Assembly: GCF_026016465.1 (NCBI RefSeq)
Contig: NZ_CP100390.1
Coordinates: 3,595,001-3,659,000 of the forward strand
Source: Alkalimarinus alittae
GTDB taxonomy: Bacteria > Pseudomonadota > Gammaproteobacteria > Pseudomonadales > Oleiphilaceae
Reading direction: 5' to 3'
DNA length: 64,000 nucleotides
A program made the position numbers and the translations under genes. Below the pieces are notes generated by a model that was given only the letters and a program-made list of their open reading frames with translations, had not been told where the DNA came from and ran no database searches. Shown piece by piece: positions 37,676 through 46,501 of this stretch. How positions within the stretch are numbered: position 1 is the first letter of the stretch; every line of letters begins with the position of its first letter.

Positions 37676-37828
37676 AATGTACGCCAACGACTCGATTTAG
37701 TGCAAGAATCTATTGACTACCAATATAAGTACATCTGTATAATAATCTTATTTATAACCCGCGCTTGATCAGGACGATATGCTCCAAGCGTTTACTGCCG
37801 GAAACTTAACCCAAGAGCATCAACCTTT

Positions 37829-39427
37829 ATGCAGCAACTATCTGATTTGGATGCATCCTTTCTTTATTTAGAAACTGACAACTCACCCATGCTGATCGGT
37901 GGGATCTATGTTTTTGATAACGCTCAAAGAGAAACCCCAATGAATTTTGGTGAGTTTTACTCTTTTATTGAATCCAGACTGCACGTTGCCAGCTTTTTCC
38001 GTCAACGCCTAGTTGAAGTGCCACTTAAGCTAGACCAACCCTACTGGGTTGATGACCCAGAGTTTGAGCTATCGAAGCACCTATCGTATGTCACGCTCAT
38101 CGGCGAAGATAAAGACACCCAACTAACTGAGCTTGCAGCAGCGTTATTTAGCAAGCCAATGGAGAGAGATAAGCCCCTCTGGTCAATTACCTTTGTTGAT
38201 GGGCTTGAAGGGGACCCCAATTTACCCGAGAATGGCTTTGCGATGATCGTCAGAATACATCATGCAGCCATCGATGCCCTTAGTGGTGACGAAGTGATGA
38301 GTTCACTACTCGACTTTTCTGAAGCTACGGCTAACATCGAAAAAATATCCGCATGGAATCCGTCTCCGCTACCGAGCAAATTCAGATTAATAGGCGGCGC
38401 CTACGGAAATGCACTAAGCACCCCGCTTAGACTAGCCAATATTGCTAAAGACACTGCCGCCTCGACCTTTTACTCAGTCTTGCTCCAAAGACTGCGTAAC
38501 CTAAACCTCCCTCCTGCGCTATTTAGCGCACCAAGGACTATTTTCAATAACACCATCAGCGATAAACGCGCACTACATTATGTAGAGATACCGTTAGAGC
38601 GCATAAAAAATATTCGTAAAGAGATCGATGACTGCACCATCAATGATGTTGTAATGGGGATCTGTGCCGAGGCATTGCACCGTTTTTTAAAGGATCACAA
38701 CGCAACACCTAAATCCCCCCTTATCGCGATGACCCCCATCTCGGTAAGATCTAAAAGCTTAGAAAGAAAAACCGGCAACCAACTTTCGGCTATTATGCTA
38801 TCGCTAGCCACAGATATTACACACCCTATAGCCAGAATCAAAAAGATTCATGAGAATGCCGTTATTTCTAAGACTTATAGCCAAGCGATTTCTGCAGGAC
38901 GCCTAACAGAGCTTATCCCCTCTAGTATTGCAGCCTTATCCGCCAGGATTTACACAGAATTTCAGTTAGCTCAGCGCCATAAGCCGCTATTTAATATTCC
39001 AATCACCAATATACCTGGGCCACAAAAACCGCTTTATATGAACGGTTCAAAACTAATAAGCCAGATCGGCACAGCCCCGCTCTTTGATGGCATAGGCCTT
39101 GTTTTGGTCGTGGTAAGTTATAATGGAAAAATAACCATCAGCGTTACATCTTGCCCGTCAATGGTCGAAGTTCCAGGGAGTTTTGAAAACTATTTACTAA
39201 AAGCGGTTGATGACATTGAGCAAACGCTTCATACCCCGGTTCCAGCAGAAGCATTATCTGACGACTCAACTGAACAAACATCTACGTTAGCTCAGATGCG
39301 ATCAGGTTTTATCAATGATATATCAGGTCTTTTTGGCAACCTATTTAGCAGCAGCGACACAAGTAACGCTGAGAAAGATAGCGCTGAAATGGATGGCACT
39401 GAAATAAGTAGTACTGAAAAAAAATAG
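37829..39427 (+). CDS. Wax ester synthase / diacylglycerol O-acyltransferase (WS/DGAT family)
   Basis: Esterifies acyl-CoA to fatty alcohols or diacylglycerol, making storage wax esters or triacylglycerol at the inner membrane. The N-terminal condensation-like domain begins QLSDLDASFLYLETDNSPM and holds the active-site motif HHAAID (His144, His145, Asp149), followed by Ala where many members have Gly. PLWSITFVDGL (PLW motif) and the C-terminal DUF1298 region with NDVVMGICAEALHRFL and NIPITNIPGPQ are present. The last 50 residues form a polar Ser/Thr/Glu-rich tail with SAEMDGTE-like repeats and are probably disordered. Total 532 residues, slightly long for the family. It is monocistronic, between ispB and a DUF2057 lipoprotein. 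Confidence 0.92.
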   Translation: MQQLSDLDASFLYLETDNSPMLIGGIYVFDNAQRETPMNFGEFYSFIESRLHVASFFRQRLVEVPLKLDQPYWVDDPEFELSKHLSYVTLIGEDKDTQLTELAAALFSKPMERDKPLWSITFVDGLEGDPNLPENGFAMIVRIHHAAIDALSGDEVMSSLLDFSEATANIEKISAWNPSPLPSKFRLIGGAYGNALSTPLRLANIAKDTAASTFYSVLLQRLRNLNLPPALFSAPRTIFNNTISDKRALHYVEIPLERIKNIRKEIDDCTINDVVMGICAEALHRFLKDHNATPKSPLIAMTPISVRSKSLERKTGNQLSAIMLSLATDITHPIARIKKIHENAVISKTYSQAISAGRLTELIPSSIAALSARIYTEFQLAQRHKPLFNIPITNIPGPQKPLYMNGSKLISQIGTAPLFDGIGLVLVVVSYNGKITISVTSCPSMVEVPGSFENYLLKAVDDIEQTLHTPVPAEALSDDSTEQTSTLAQMRSGFINDISGLFGNLFSSSDTSNAEKDSAEMDGTEISSTEKK

Positions 39428-39471
39428 AACCGGCAATCCGAGTAGCACTGACACACCTAATAGAAGGCCAT

Positions 39472-39500
39472 AAAAAAGCCCGCTTAATGCGAGCTTTTTT
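39472..39500. terminator. Bidirectional terminator between the WS/DGAT gene and the DUF2057 gene
   Basis: Stem AAAAAAGC-xCGC with GCGxGCTTTTTT around TTAAT. One C-A mismatch on the plus strand becomes a U-G pair on the minus strand, so it folds better for the minus-strand gene. Confidence 0.8.
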
Positions 39501-39542
39501 ATTTTTTGATGCAGCATATAAAATGCCGCTCATGCCAAAAAA

Positions 39543-40301
39543 CTACTTAAACGCCCACTTAAGAAACGCTTTCTTTTCATCAGTGCTCGCACTATCCCAA
39601 AGAACCTTTAGCGCATCTATCGTCGGCAATGCTCCACCTTGAGTGGCAGTAGCCCTCACAGGCACAGCAGTAGGTGCAACCATACTTGTTTCGCTTGCAA
39701 CCCCACTCACAGCTGCGACACTCGCAACAGCAGTTGCCGCTACGGCAACATTACCTTCACTTGATTGCCCTGCTGTAGCCGCTACAGCAGCAGTGTTTTC
39801 AGTTGCGTCACCTTCAACATAAAGCGTTGATTCAGCTACAAAACGATCTGACGAATCTACTAGCGTCGCCTTAAAGCTATCTACGTTAGCTCTTGCCGCT
39901 CTTTTATTTTCAGGGCTTTCAAAGTTAAAACGATATACTTCGCCCACTTTTGCATTAAAACGAATCATCATGGGCTTTGTTACAATCAATTCAGCATTCG
40001 ACTCACCAATTTCTTTCTTTCCAGGCTTTGCCCAAAGTGTTTCATGTGTAAACGTAATAACATTAACCCCTGGCAATAACTGATAATTCAAATCTAACTC
40101 GGGTATCAGATATTTTTTTACTTCTTTACCATTAACCGATAACACCTCAATACCATCAGAAACAGACAGCACCGCTGAGCGAGATGGATCTACTTGAGGA
40201 CCATCATAGGTTTTCACTAACGAGGTTGATGAACAACCCGACATTACCAATAATACCAATAGAGAAAGCCAGACCCTCTGCAACTTACCTAATACCAACA
40301 T
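39543..40301 (-). CDS. DUF2057 family lipoprotein
   Basis: Envelope lipoprotein of unknown function. The signal peptide ends in the lipobox VMSGC (acylated Cys23). The DUF2057 (YccT-like) region covers residues about 40 to 165: a beta-rich segment with DGIEVLSVNGKEVKKYL, ELDLNYQLLPGVNVITF, GEVYRFNFESPENKRAARA. Residues about 166 to 225 are a low-complexity Ala/Val/Thr linker with two AVAATA copies. The C-terminus (LKVLWDSASTDEKKAFLKWA) is an amphipathic segment that recurs at the ends of DUF2057 proteins. 252 residues. It is divergent from the DUF6316 gene and convergent with the wax synthase. No enzyme motif is seen. Confidence 0.75.
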   Translation of the reverse strand: MLVLGKLQRVWLSLLVLLVMSGCSSTSLVKTYDGPQVDPSRSAVLSVSDGIEVLSVNGKEVKKYLIPELDLNYQLLPGVNVITFTHETLWAKPGKKEIGESNAELIVTKPMMIRFNAKVGEVYRFNFESPENKRAARANVDSFKATLVDSSDRFVAESTLYVEGDATENTAAVAATAGQSSEGNVAVAATAVASVAAVSGVASETSMVAPTAVPVRATATQGGALPTIDALKVLWDSASTDEKKAFLKWAFK

Positions 40302-40411
40302 TCACTTATCCTTTTGACGATAACTTAACATAAGGGTTAATTGTCACTATTACGTTAATGTTATGCAATAGCCATTAATGGATTAAACTCACTTGTTAAC
40401 ATCAAAAATTG

Positions 40412-40439
40412 TTGAAAAAATAGGCAAGTATTGTACAGT
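40412..40439 (+). promoter_or_regulatory. Candidate promoter for the DUF6316 gene
   Basis: TTGAAA (40412-40417), a 16-nt spacer, then TACAGT (40434-40439). The start codon is 45 nt further on. Pattern match only. Confidence 0.4.
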
Positions 40440-40483
40440 GTAATGATAATTAGAAAAATAATGCACGTTATGGGGTATAAACA

Positions 40484-40702
40484 ATGGCTCTTAATACACA
40501 CAAAGTTGAGGCGCGAGGCGGCGAACCAAGCGAAGTTCCATTTAGAAGCAATCGCTTTTTTTGCGTTGGACATAAATGGTATTTCTCTACTCGAGAAGGC
40601 TTCGATAGTGGCCCTTATGCAGATAGAGATCGAGCTCGAGTGGGCTTAGATCGATTTCTACATATCGTCAGCCTATTGCCAGGCAGCAACAGGGTACATT
40701 AA
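40484..40702 (+). CDS. Small DUF6316-type protein
   Basis: A 72-residue soluble protein without signal peptide or membrane segment. Core pattern: RSNRFFCVGHKWYFSTREGFDSGPYADRDRARVGLDRFL (residues 22 to 60), where an aromatic KWYFxTREG strand is followed by GPYADRDRA, a small domain I associate with DUF6316 in marine gammaproteobacteria. The start has GGGG about 9 nt upstream and a candidate promoter. It is isolated between the DUF2057 lipoprotein gene (divergent) and pgpA (convergent). No function is known to me; family assignment is from memory and moderately certain. Confidence 0.7.
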   Translation: MALNTHKVEARGGEPSEVPFRSNRFFCVGHKWYFSTREGFDSGPYADRDRARVGLDRFLHIVSLLPGSNRVH

Positions 40703-40778
40703 AAGCGTAACGCAGTATCGCCTTACCCTTACTTTGCGCAAGGGGGAATAGTTGCGGATAAGACAAAAATAAGCTTAC

Positions 40779-41252
40779 TTAAAGCGAAAACGCTAGTAGC
40801 TGTAAACACATCAACGCATATATTCCCGCCATCACGTCATCAACCATTATCCCAAAGCCACCCGTTATCACTTTATCCGCGGTTTTAATCGGCCAGGGCT
40901 TCCAAATATCAAATATTCTAAACAGCACAAATCCAGTCAACATCCATACCCACCCAGCAGGTGCAGCAATCATCGTAATCCAGTAACCGACAAATTCGTC
41001 CCAGACTATTCCGCCATGATCATGAACACCTAGCGCTTTAGATGCCTGATCACAGAGCCAAACGCCCAATATAAACGTAACCACGATAAACCCTAAGTAA
41101 AGCCACAGAGGCAGGTATTGAAGGGGTAAATACAGCAAAACAGCCATCGCCGTACCGAACGTGCCCGGTGCTTTCGGTGCACAGCCGCTACCCAACCCAA
41201 AAGCTAAAAAATTAACTGGGTTTTTCAGAAACCCTTGCGGAAGCTTTTTCAC
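40779..41252 (-). CDS. pgpA: Phosphatidylglycerophosphatase A
   Basis: Dephosphorylates phosphatidylglycerol phosphate to phosphatidylglycerol at the inner membrane. The conserved N-terminal GLGSGCAPKAPGTFGTA and the IVWDEFVGYWITM and GFGIMVDDVMAG motifs carry the expected acidic metal-binding residues; three to four hydrophobic segments lie between. At 157 residues it is complete. It is the last gene of the rib-nusB-thiL-pgpA cluster, 49 nt after thiL, the standard position. Confidence 0.94.
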   Translation of the reverse strand: MKKLPQGFLKNPVNFLAFGLGSGCAPKAPGTFGTAMAVLLYLPLQYLPLWLYLGFIVVTFILGVWLCDQASKALGVHDHGGIVWDEFVGYWITMIAAPAGWVWMLTGFVLFRIFDIWKPWPIKTADKVITGGFGIMVDDVMAGIYALMCLQLLAFSL

Positions 41253-41301
41253 TTAAATACTCCTGTCAGCCAGACACTAAACGTCAATTCATCTATTCAA
41301 T

Positions 41302-42291
41302 CTAAAAATGGGTATAGCCTTTGGGGCTTAACACGCGCTCACTACCGTCTTCATATTTCATTTTTAGCCCGCACTCGCTTGATACAACCCCAACAACACT
41401 GACGGAGTCAAATAACGCCTCGTTTTTCAACTTTTCATAGCAAGCCTCAGGCATACAAAAACATAGCTCGTAATCATCCCCCGCCGTTAATGCAAGTGAT
41501 AGCGATTGCCCCTCCATTTCGGATAACAACGCCACTGATCGGGGAATGTTATTTTCGTACAGTAAGCCACCTACACCTGAGCGTTTGGCAATATGGCTAA
41601 AGTCGGCGAGCAAGCCATCAGAGATGTCAATTGCAGCGGTTGCATGCCCTCTAAGGAAACACCCAAGCGCTATTTTCGGTTGTGGACGAAAATAGCGTTC
41701 AAGAAAATGCCTACTATTTTCTGTGGTTGCGTCAGGGGTGGATTCTAGCTCAAGAAAGCCTAATGCAGCACCCGCATCGCCCAATGAGCCTGACACACAA
41801 ATCAGGTCTCCCGGTTGAGCACCTGATCGCTTAATCGCTTGACCGGCAGGAACAAGACCATGAACTTGGATCGATATCGTTAGCGGCCCTTTTGTCGTAT
41901 CTCCACCAATCAATTTAATCTGATATTCATTCGCCAGCTCAGACAACCCTTGAGAAAAGTCTGATAGCCACTTAGGGTCACTTTCAGGCAACGTTAACGC
42001 CAAAGTGAACGCTACAGGTGTTGCCCCCATCGCAGCTAAGTCACTTAAACTGACAGCCAAACAACGATAACCTAAATGATAAGGCGTAATACTTTCAGGA
42101 AAATGGACACCGCTCACTAGCGTGTCAATTGAAAGGCATATTTCATGCCCGGGAGGTGTACGCAAAATCGCGCAGTCGTCACCAATACCTAGAGGAATAA
42201 CAGGGGAATCAAACGAAGATTCATCAAACGCCCCCACATTACCAAAAAAACGAGAGATTAACCCAAACTCATCGACTGAGTGATTAGTCAT
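41302..42291 (-). CDS. thiL: Thiamine-monophosphate kinase
   Basis: ATP-dependent kinase making thiamine diphosphate, the cofactor used by IlvI among others. PurM-like fold with GIGDDCAIL, LSIDTLVSGVHFP, HLGYRCLAVSLSDLAAMGA, the GGDTTKGPLTIS nucleotide/metal site and AIDISDGLLADFSHIA. 329 residues, complete. It follows nusB by 23 nt in the same operon. Confidence 0.95.
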   Translation of the reverse strand: MTNHSVDEFGLISRFFGNVGAFDESSFDSPVIPLGIGDDCAILRTPPGHEICLSIDTLVSGVHFPESITPYHLGYRCLAVSLSDLAAMGATPVAFTLALTLPESDPKWLSDFSQGLSELANEYQIKLIGGDTTKGPLTISIQVHGLVPAGQAIKRSGAQPGDLICVSGSLGDAGAALGFLELESTPDATTENSRHFLERYFRPQPKIALGCFLRGHATAAIDISDGLLADFSHIAKRSGVGGLLYENNIPRSVALLSEMEGQSLSLALTAGDDYELCFCMPEACYEKLKNEALFDSVSVVGVVSSECGLKMKYEDGSERVLSPKGYTHF

Positions 42292-42314
42292 CTCGTTATA
42301 CCGCGTAACACAGT

Positions 42315-42794
42315 TTATTTTCTGTGCTTGCCACGTGTCTCTTCTGCACGCAATCTAAGCGCTAACTTATCAAGAACACTATTAATGTACTTGTGGCCAT
42401 CGGTGCCACCAAATTTCTTGGCGAGTTCAACCGCTTCGTTTATAACGACACGGTACGGCACATCAACTCTGTGCTGCATCTCATAGGTGCCCATGCGCAA
42501 AAGGATCATCTCTATCGGGTCAACGTCTTGCACAGGTCGATCAAGAAACGGCTCTATCTGACTATTTAAGTCAGATAGATGCTTGGGTATTCCACGAAGC
42601 AATTCTCTAAAGTAGGTAACATCCACTTTAGCCATATCGTTATCGACTGAAAATTCAGCCTCGATTTGAGAGACATTCGAACCCGAAAGCTGCCATTGGT
42701 ATAGCGCTTGTAACGCTAAAGAGCGGGACTTACGACGTTGCGCAATCCCCAATCTAGCGTTGTTTTGAGAGTTATTGGCAGACTGATCGCTCAC
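42315..42794 (-). CDS. nusB: Transcription antitermination factor NusB
   Basis: Small helical RNA-binding protein that, with NusE (S10), assembles the rRNA antitermination complex. The first 18 residues are polar and somewhat longer than in E. coli; the core then has RRKSRSLALQALYQWQLSG, ILLRMGTYEMQHRVDVPYRVVINEAVELAKKFGGTDGHKYINSVLD (motif at about 92 to 138). 159 residues. It starts 5 nt after ribH, so it is cotranscribed. Confidence 0.96.
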   Translation of the reverse strand: MSDQSANNSQNNARLGIAQRRKSRSLALQALYQWQLSGSNVSQIEAEFSVDNDMAKVDVTYFRELLRGIPKHLSDLNSQIEPFLDRPVQDVDPIEMILLRMGTYEMQHRVDVPYRVVINEAVELAKKFGGTDGHKYINSVLDKLALRLRAEETRGKHRK

Positions 42795-42799
42795 CGGCC

Positions 42800-43276
42800 T
42801 TACGCTCCCATTCCGTTAAATAAGCTGACCATTTCTAACGCAGACAGAGCAGCTTCACCACCCTTGTTACCTGCCTTAGTACCTGAGCGCTCAATCGCCT
42901 GTTCAATACTATCTACAGTCAACACGCCAAAGACGATAGGTAGGTCAAGATTAAGTGACACAGACCCCAACCCTTTAACACATTCGCCTGCAACATATTC
43001 AAAGTGAGGCGTTCCGCCACGAATAACAGCACCTAGTGCAATAACGGCGTCATACTTTCCTGTTTTTGCGACTCTCTGAACAGCCACAGGAATTTCAAAT
43101 GCGCCTGGCACTCGGTAGATTTCGATATCTGCTTCTTCTATGCCGTGACGCTTAAGCGTATCAATCGCGCCTTCCAACAAACTTTCTACAACAAAGCTAT
43201 TAAAACGACCTACTACAATCGCATAGCGACCACTGCAGTTTCGAAAATCACCTTCGTGTGTTTTTATAGACGACAT
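42800..43276 (-). CDS. ribH: 6,7-dimethyl-8-ribityllumazine synthase
   Basis: Penultimate enzyme of riboflavin synthesis; condenses the pyrimidine with the four-carbon RibB product, usually as a 60-mer capsid or decamer. It shows [19 protein letters not shown], the [14 protein letters not shown] substrate loop and the catalytic-region [17 protein letters not shown] with its His; [25 protein letters not shown] follows. 158 residues, complete. It lies 100 nt after ribB and just before nusB. Confidence 0.96.
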   Translation of the reverse strand: MSSIKTHEGDFRNCSGRYAIVVGRFNSFVVESLLEGAIDTLKRHGIEEADIEIYRVPGAFEIPVAVQRVAKTGKYDAVIALGAVIRGGTPHFEYVAGECVKGLGSVSLNLDLPIVFGVLTVDSIEQAIERSGTKAGNKGGEAALSALEMVSLFNGMGA

Positions 43277-43376
43277 CTAAATCTCCAACATTAACAAGTG
43301 GCGAACCACTGACATTCAAATTCAATAATATTTCATCACCCATGCAAAGAATATTTTTACACGGGTAAATTAAACG

Positions 43377-44489
43377 CTATGGCTGATAAGGGATGTATTC
43401 AACAACCTCAAGATCAAAGCCTGATATTGCAGAGAACTTCATAGGCGCACTAAGTAGCTGCATTTTACGCACACCCAGATCGTTCAAAATCTGCGAGCCA
43501 GTACCCACCGTCTGATAAACACCAGAGCCTGCTTGCGCTGCGCCTCGTGTCTTCTTAGGGGTAAAAAACTCTGTCACACGCGCTTCCAAATCCGCATCTG
43601 AGTTGGTGCTTAATAAAACCACAACCCCTACACCTTCAGCAGCAACCCTTTCAAGTGCTCGATGTAGTGGCCAACTAGAAGAACCTTTCTGTCTAGCACC
43701 CAGTAAATCTCTTAAAGTGTCAGCCATGTGAACCCGAACAGTAACCGGCGTTTCTTGATCAATATTGCCTTTCACCATAGCAAGGTGCGTTTCACCCTGA
43801 ATCGTGTCTTTATAAGTGACCAGCTTGAATTCGCCATACTCAGTATCAATCTGATACTCGTCTACTTTCTCAACGGTCTTTTCATTTAAGGCACGATAAT
43901 GAATAAGGTCTGCGATGGTACCTATTTTCAAGTTATGCTCTTGAGCAAAGGCTTCCAAATCTGGCCGTCTGGCCATCGTGCCATCTTCGTTCATAATCTC
44001 AACAATTGCGGCAGCAGGTTCATAACCGGCCATTCTAGCGAGGTCGCAACCCGCCTCAGTATGCCCTGCTCGGCTAAGTACGCCACCTGGCTGCGCCATT
44101 AGCGGAAAGATATGTCCTGGCTGCACGATATCTTCTGGCTTAGCCGTTCGACTAACAGCAGCACGAACAGTATAAGCTCTATCAGCTGCAGATATTCCCG
44201 TTGTAACACCTTCGGCTGCTTCTATTGATACCGTAAAGTTGGTTTGGAATTGCGCCTGGTTTGAATGAACCATCAGCGGCAACCCTAAATACTTACAACG
44301 CTCATCGGTCAGAGTAAGACAAATAAGCCCGCGCGCATGCTTTGCCATGAAGTTAATATCTTCAGGCCGCACTTGCTCCGCAGCAATAATAAGATCACCT
44401 TCGTTCTCACGATCTTCATCATCCATCAGAATAACCATTTTACCCTGACGAATATCTTCAATAATCTCTTCTATGCTATTGAGCTCCAT
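43377..44489 (-). CDS. ribB: 3,4-dihydroxy-2-butanone 4-phosphate synthase with degenerate GTP cyclohydrolase II domain (RibBX type)
   Basis: Makes the four-carbon riboflavin precursor from ribulose 5-phosphate. The RibB domain (residues 1 to about 200) is intact, with [13 protein letters not shown] and [15 protein letters not shown]. The C-terminal half (about 205 to 370) aligns with GTP cyclohydrolase II, but the zinc-binding HSEC...RCDC region reads [19 protein letters not shown] and no cysteine remains in the whole half, so this activity is almost certainly lost. This is the RibBX form known in proteobacteria; a separate ribA should exist elsewhere. It often gets annotated as bifunctional ribBA. 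It is preceded by a 182-bp structured spacer after ribE. Confidence 0.92.
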   Translation of the reverse strand: MELNSIEEIIEDIRQGKMVILMDDEDRENEGDLIIAAEQVRPEDINFMAKHARGLICLTLTDERCKYLGLPLMVHSNQAQFQTNFTVSIEAAEGVTTGISAADRAYTVRAAVSRTAKPEDIVQPGHIFPLMAQPGGVLSRAGHTEAGCDLARMAGYEPAAAIVEIMNEDGTMARRPDLEAFAQEHNLKIGTIADLIHYRALNEKTVEKVDEYQIDTEYGEFKLVTYKDTIQGETHLAMVKGNIDQETPVTVRVHMADTLRDLLGARQKGSSSWPLHRALERVAAEGVGVVVLLSTNSDADLEARVTEFFTPKKTRGAAQAGSGVYQTVGTGSQILNDLGVRKMQLLSAPMKFSAISGFDLEVVEYIPYQP

Positions 44490-44519
44490 TGAGCCACCCT
44501 TTCAAGAATTTAACATTTT

Positions 44520-44566
44520 AAGACTTCAGACATTCGTGATAAGCCTTAGCATTATCAATGAAGTCT
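44520..44566 (-). promoter_or_regulatory. Stem-loop in the ribE-ribB spacer
   Basis: Outer arms AGACTTCA and TGAAGTCT (8 bp, perfect) enclose an inner GATAA / TTATC stem. A second hairpin, AAGGGCT / AGCCCTT, lies upstream at 44615-44631. Neither is followed by a U-run. The sequence does not match the FMN riboswitch consensus. Likely a leader or processing structure for ribB. Confidence 0.4.
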
Positions 44567-44671
44567 AATCGTTTATTGGATTTTTGCCTGCATAATTCAT
44601 TAGCCAAACGATCTAAGGGCTTATAGCCCTTGGGTTTTAAATAGCTAACAACGCGTCAGAAACCCACACTC

Positions 44672-45343
44672 TTACTTTAAAAATCCATTATTCGCCAAAA
44701 AATCCATATTGATTTTTGAACCACTATCACTTGAAGGCGACGTGCTTCCGTCACCAAAGGTCAATAGCCGTTCTAGATATCTGGCGACCAAGTCCACTTC
44801 AAGGTGAACATTACAACCCTGTCGATATTCATTAATGACCGTTTCTGCTGCCGTATGCGGCACAATATTGAGTACAAATTGAGCCCCGGACACAGAGTTC
44901 ACTGTCAAACTGACACCATCGACGGTAATTGAGCCCTTTTCTGCAATATATTTTGCAAGGTCTTCAGGTGCATTGATAATAAAACGAATAGATCGTCCAT
45001 CATCATAGCGGTCAACCACCTCTCCTACACCGTCAACGTGGCCACTCACCATGTGCCCACCTAATCGGGTCGATAATGTCAGTGCTTTTTCTAAATTAAC
45101 GCGCGTACCCACGCTATATCCACTCATTCGAGTGTGCGTCATGGTTTCATTGGAAACATCAGCCCAAAAACCATTATTTTCGAGTGTTGTGACCGTCAAG
45201 CAAACACCATTTACCGCAATACTGTCGCCCAGTTTAACATCTGAAAGGTCCAGTGTATCTGTCTCGATAAAAAGTCTACTGTCACCACCTTGAGACCGTA
45301 TAACGCCAATTCGTCCTATTGCTTCAATAATACCGGTGAACAT
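44672..45343 (-). CDS. ribE: Riboflavin synthase, alpha subunit
   Basis: Dismutates two lumazine molecules to riboflavin. Two lumazine-binding barrels are visible: MFTGIIEAIG with NGVCLTVT and GGHMVSGHVDG in the first, and VDGVSLTVNSV with LNIVPHTAAETV in the second. The ATG at 45343 (223 residues) has AAAGG upstream; a TTG one codon earlier is unlikely. The last 25 residues are a Ser/Asp-rich tail. It follows ribD by about 17 nt. The gene is called ribC in E. coli. Confidence 0.95.
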   Translation of the reverse strand: MFTGIIEAIGRIGVIRSQGGDSRLFIETDTLDLSDVKLGDSIAVNGVCLTVTTLENNGFWADVSNETMTHTRMSGYSVGTRVNLEKALTLSTRLGGHMVSGHVDGVGEVVDRYDDGRSIRFIINAPEDLAKYIAEKGSITVDGVSLTVNSVSGAQFVLNIVPHTAAETVINEYRQGCNVHLEVDLVARYLERLLTFGDGSTSPSSDSGSKINMDFLANNGFLK

Positions 45344-45360
45344 CAACGCTACCTTTTAAG

Positions 45361-46476
45361 TTATTCCGTCTCTAATTGATAGATGAAACGAATATCGTCT
45401 CCTACGACTCGGCTCTCTAAGAGCTTCATCGGTATTTGTTGAGACATCTTATCAATCGGAAGATTGAGCAACGGTCTAGCTCGACTGCCCATCAATGTAG
45501 GGGCCATATAGAGCCAAAGTTCATCGACCAGTTGCTGATACACAAAAGCTCCAGCCAATGTAGCACCCGCCTCAATCAATACTTCATTACAGCCTTGAGC
45601 GGCCAACCAGCTCAATAATAGCTTTAAATCAACACGTCCGTTATCAGCAGCAAATGACTTAAACGATATTTGGTCTGAATTTTTTAAGTCGTGCTCGATC
45701 CCTTTATTGCCTGCCATAGCGACAACAATTTTACCGCTCAACTCTACTAATTTTGATTCCGATGTAATGTCACCTTCAGAATCAACAACCACCCTTAAAG
45801 GCTGTCGCTCCGCTATTGCTTCAGCGTTTTCTAAGCCTAGCTCGTTTGCCCTCACCGTTAGCGATGGGTCATCGAGATTGACTGTACCTGAGCCGGTAAT
45901 AATGGCCGAACTTCTAGCCCTCAACCGCTGTACATCTTGTCTTGCAGGCGCACCCGTAATCCACTGACTTTCACCTGAAGCCATGGCGGTTCTACCATCG
46001 ACACTCATGCCCAGTTTTACCCGAACCAACGGAAGGCCTGTTTTCATACGCTTAACAAAGCCGGGGTTAAGTGCTTCAGCTTCAGCTTGAAGTAAACCGT
46101 ACTCAACAACGATGCCGGCATCTCGTAGTTTCTGAAATCCACTGCCTGCAACCAACGGATTTGGGTCTTGCATAGCAGCAACAACCCTACTGACATTGGC
46201 TTCAATTAATGCATTACTACACGGTGGTGTTCGACCAAAATGACTGCAGGGCTCTAAGGTAACATAAGCAGTTGCGCCTTCTGCCTTCGCACCCGCTTCG
46301 AGCAGTGCATTTACCTCTGCATGGGCTTGTCCCGCTTTCTGGTGCCAGCCTCTACCAACAATGCAACCGTCTTTGACAATGACACACCCTACTCTCGGGT
46401 TAGGATCTGTCGTATATAACCCCTTATTGGCGAGCTGAATCGCCTCAGCCATATAAATTCGGTCTTGGTCAGTCAT
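45361..46476 (-). CDS. ribD: Bifunctional pyrimidine deaminase / reductase RibD
   Basis: Carries out steps two and three of riboflavin synthesis. N-terminal CMP/dCMP-type deaminase domain with zinc motif HAEVNAL and the PCSHFGRTPPC cluster; C-terminal NADPH-dependent reductase domain with VKLGMSVDGRTA, SQWITG, the DDPSLTVR loop and EVLIEAGATLAGAF. 371 residues, complete. It begins 25 nt after nrdR in the conserved nrdR-ribD-ribE order. Confidence 0.96.
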   Translation of the reverse strand: MTDQDRIYMAEAIQLANKGLYTTDPNPRVGCVIVKDGCIVGRGWHQKAGQAHAEVNALLEAGAKAEGATAYVTLEPCSHFGRTPPCSNALIEANVSRVVAAMQDPNPLVAGSGFQKLRDAGIVVEYGLLQAEAEALNPGFVKRMKTGLPLVRVKLGMSVDGRTAMASGESQWITGAPARQDVQRLRARSSAIITGSGTVNLDDPSLTVRANELGLENAEAIAERQPLRVVVDSEGDITSESKLVELSGKIVVAMAGNKGIEHDLKNSDQISFKSFAADNGRVDLKLLLSWLAAQGCNEVLIEAGATLAGAFVYQQLVDELWLYMAPTLMGSRARPLLNLPIDKMSQQIPMKLLESRVVGDDIRFIYQLETE

Positions 46477-46501
46477 TATTAATCACATCCACACAAAAGA
46501 A

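Noticed and set aside
44490-44671. FMN riboswitch before ribB
   Set aside because: The conserved RFN core sequence was looked for on the minus strand and is not present.
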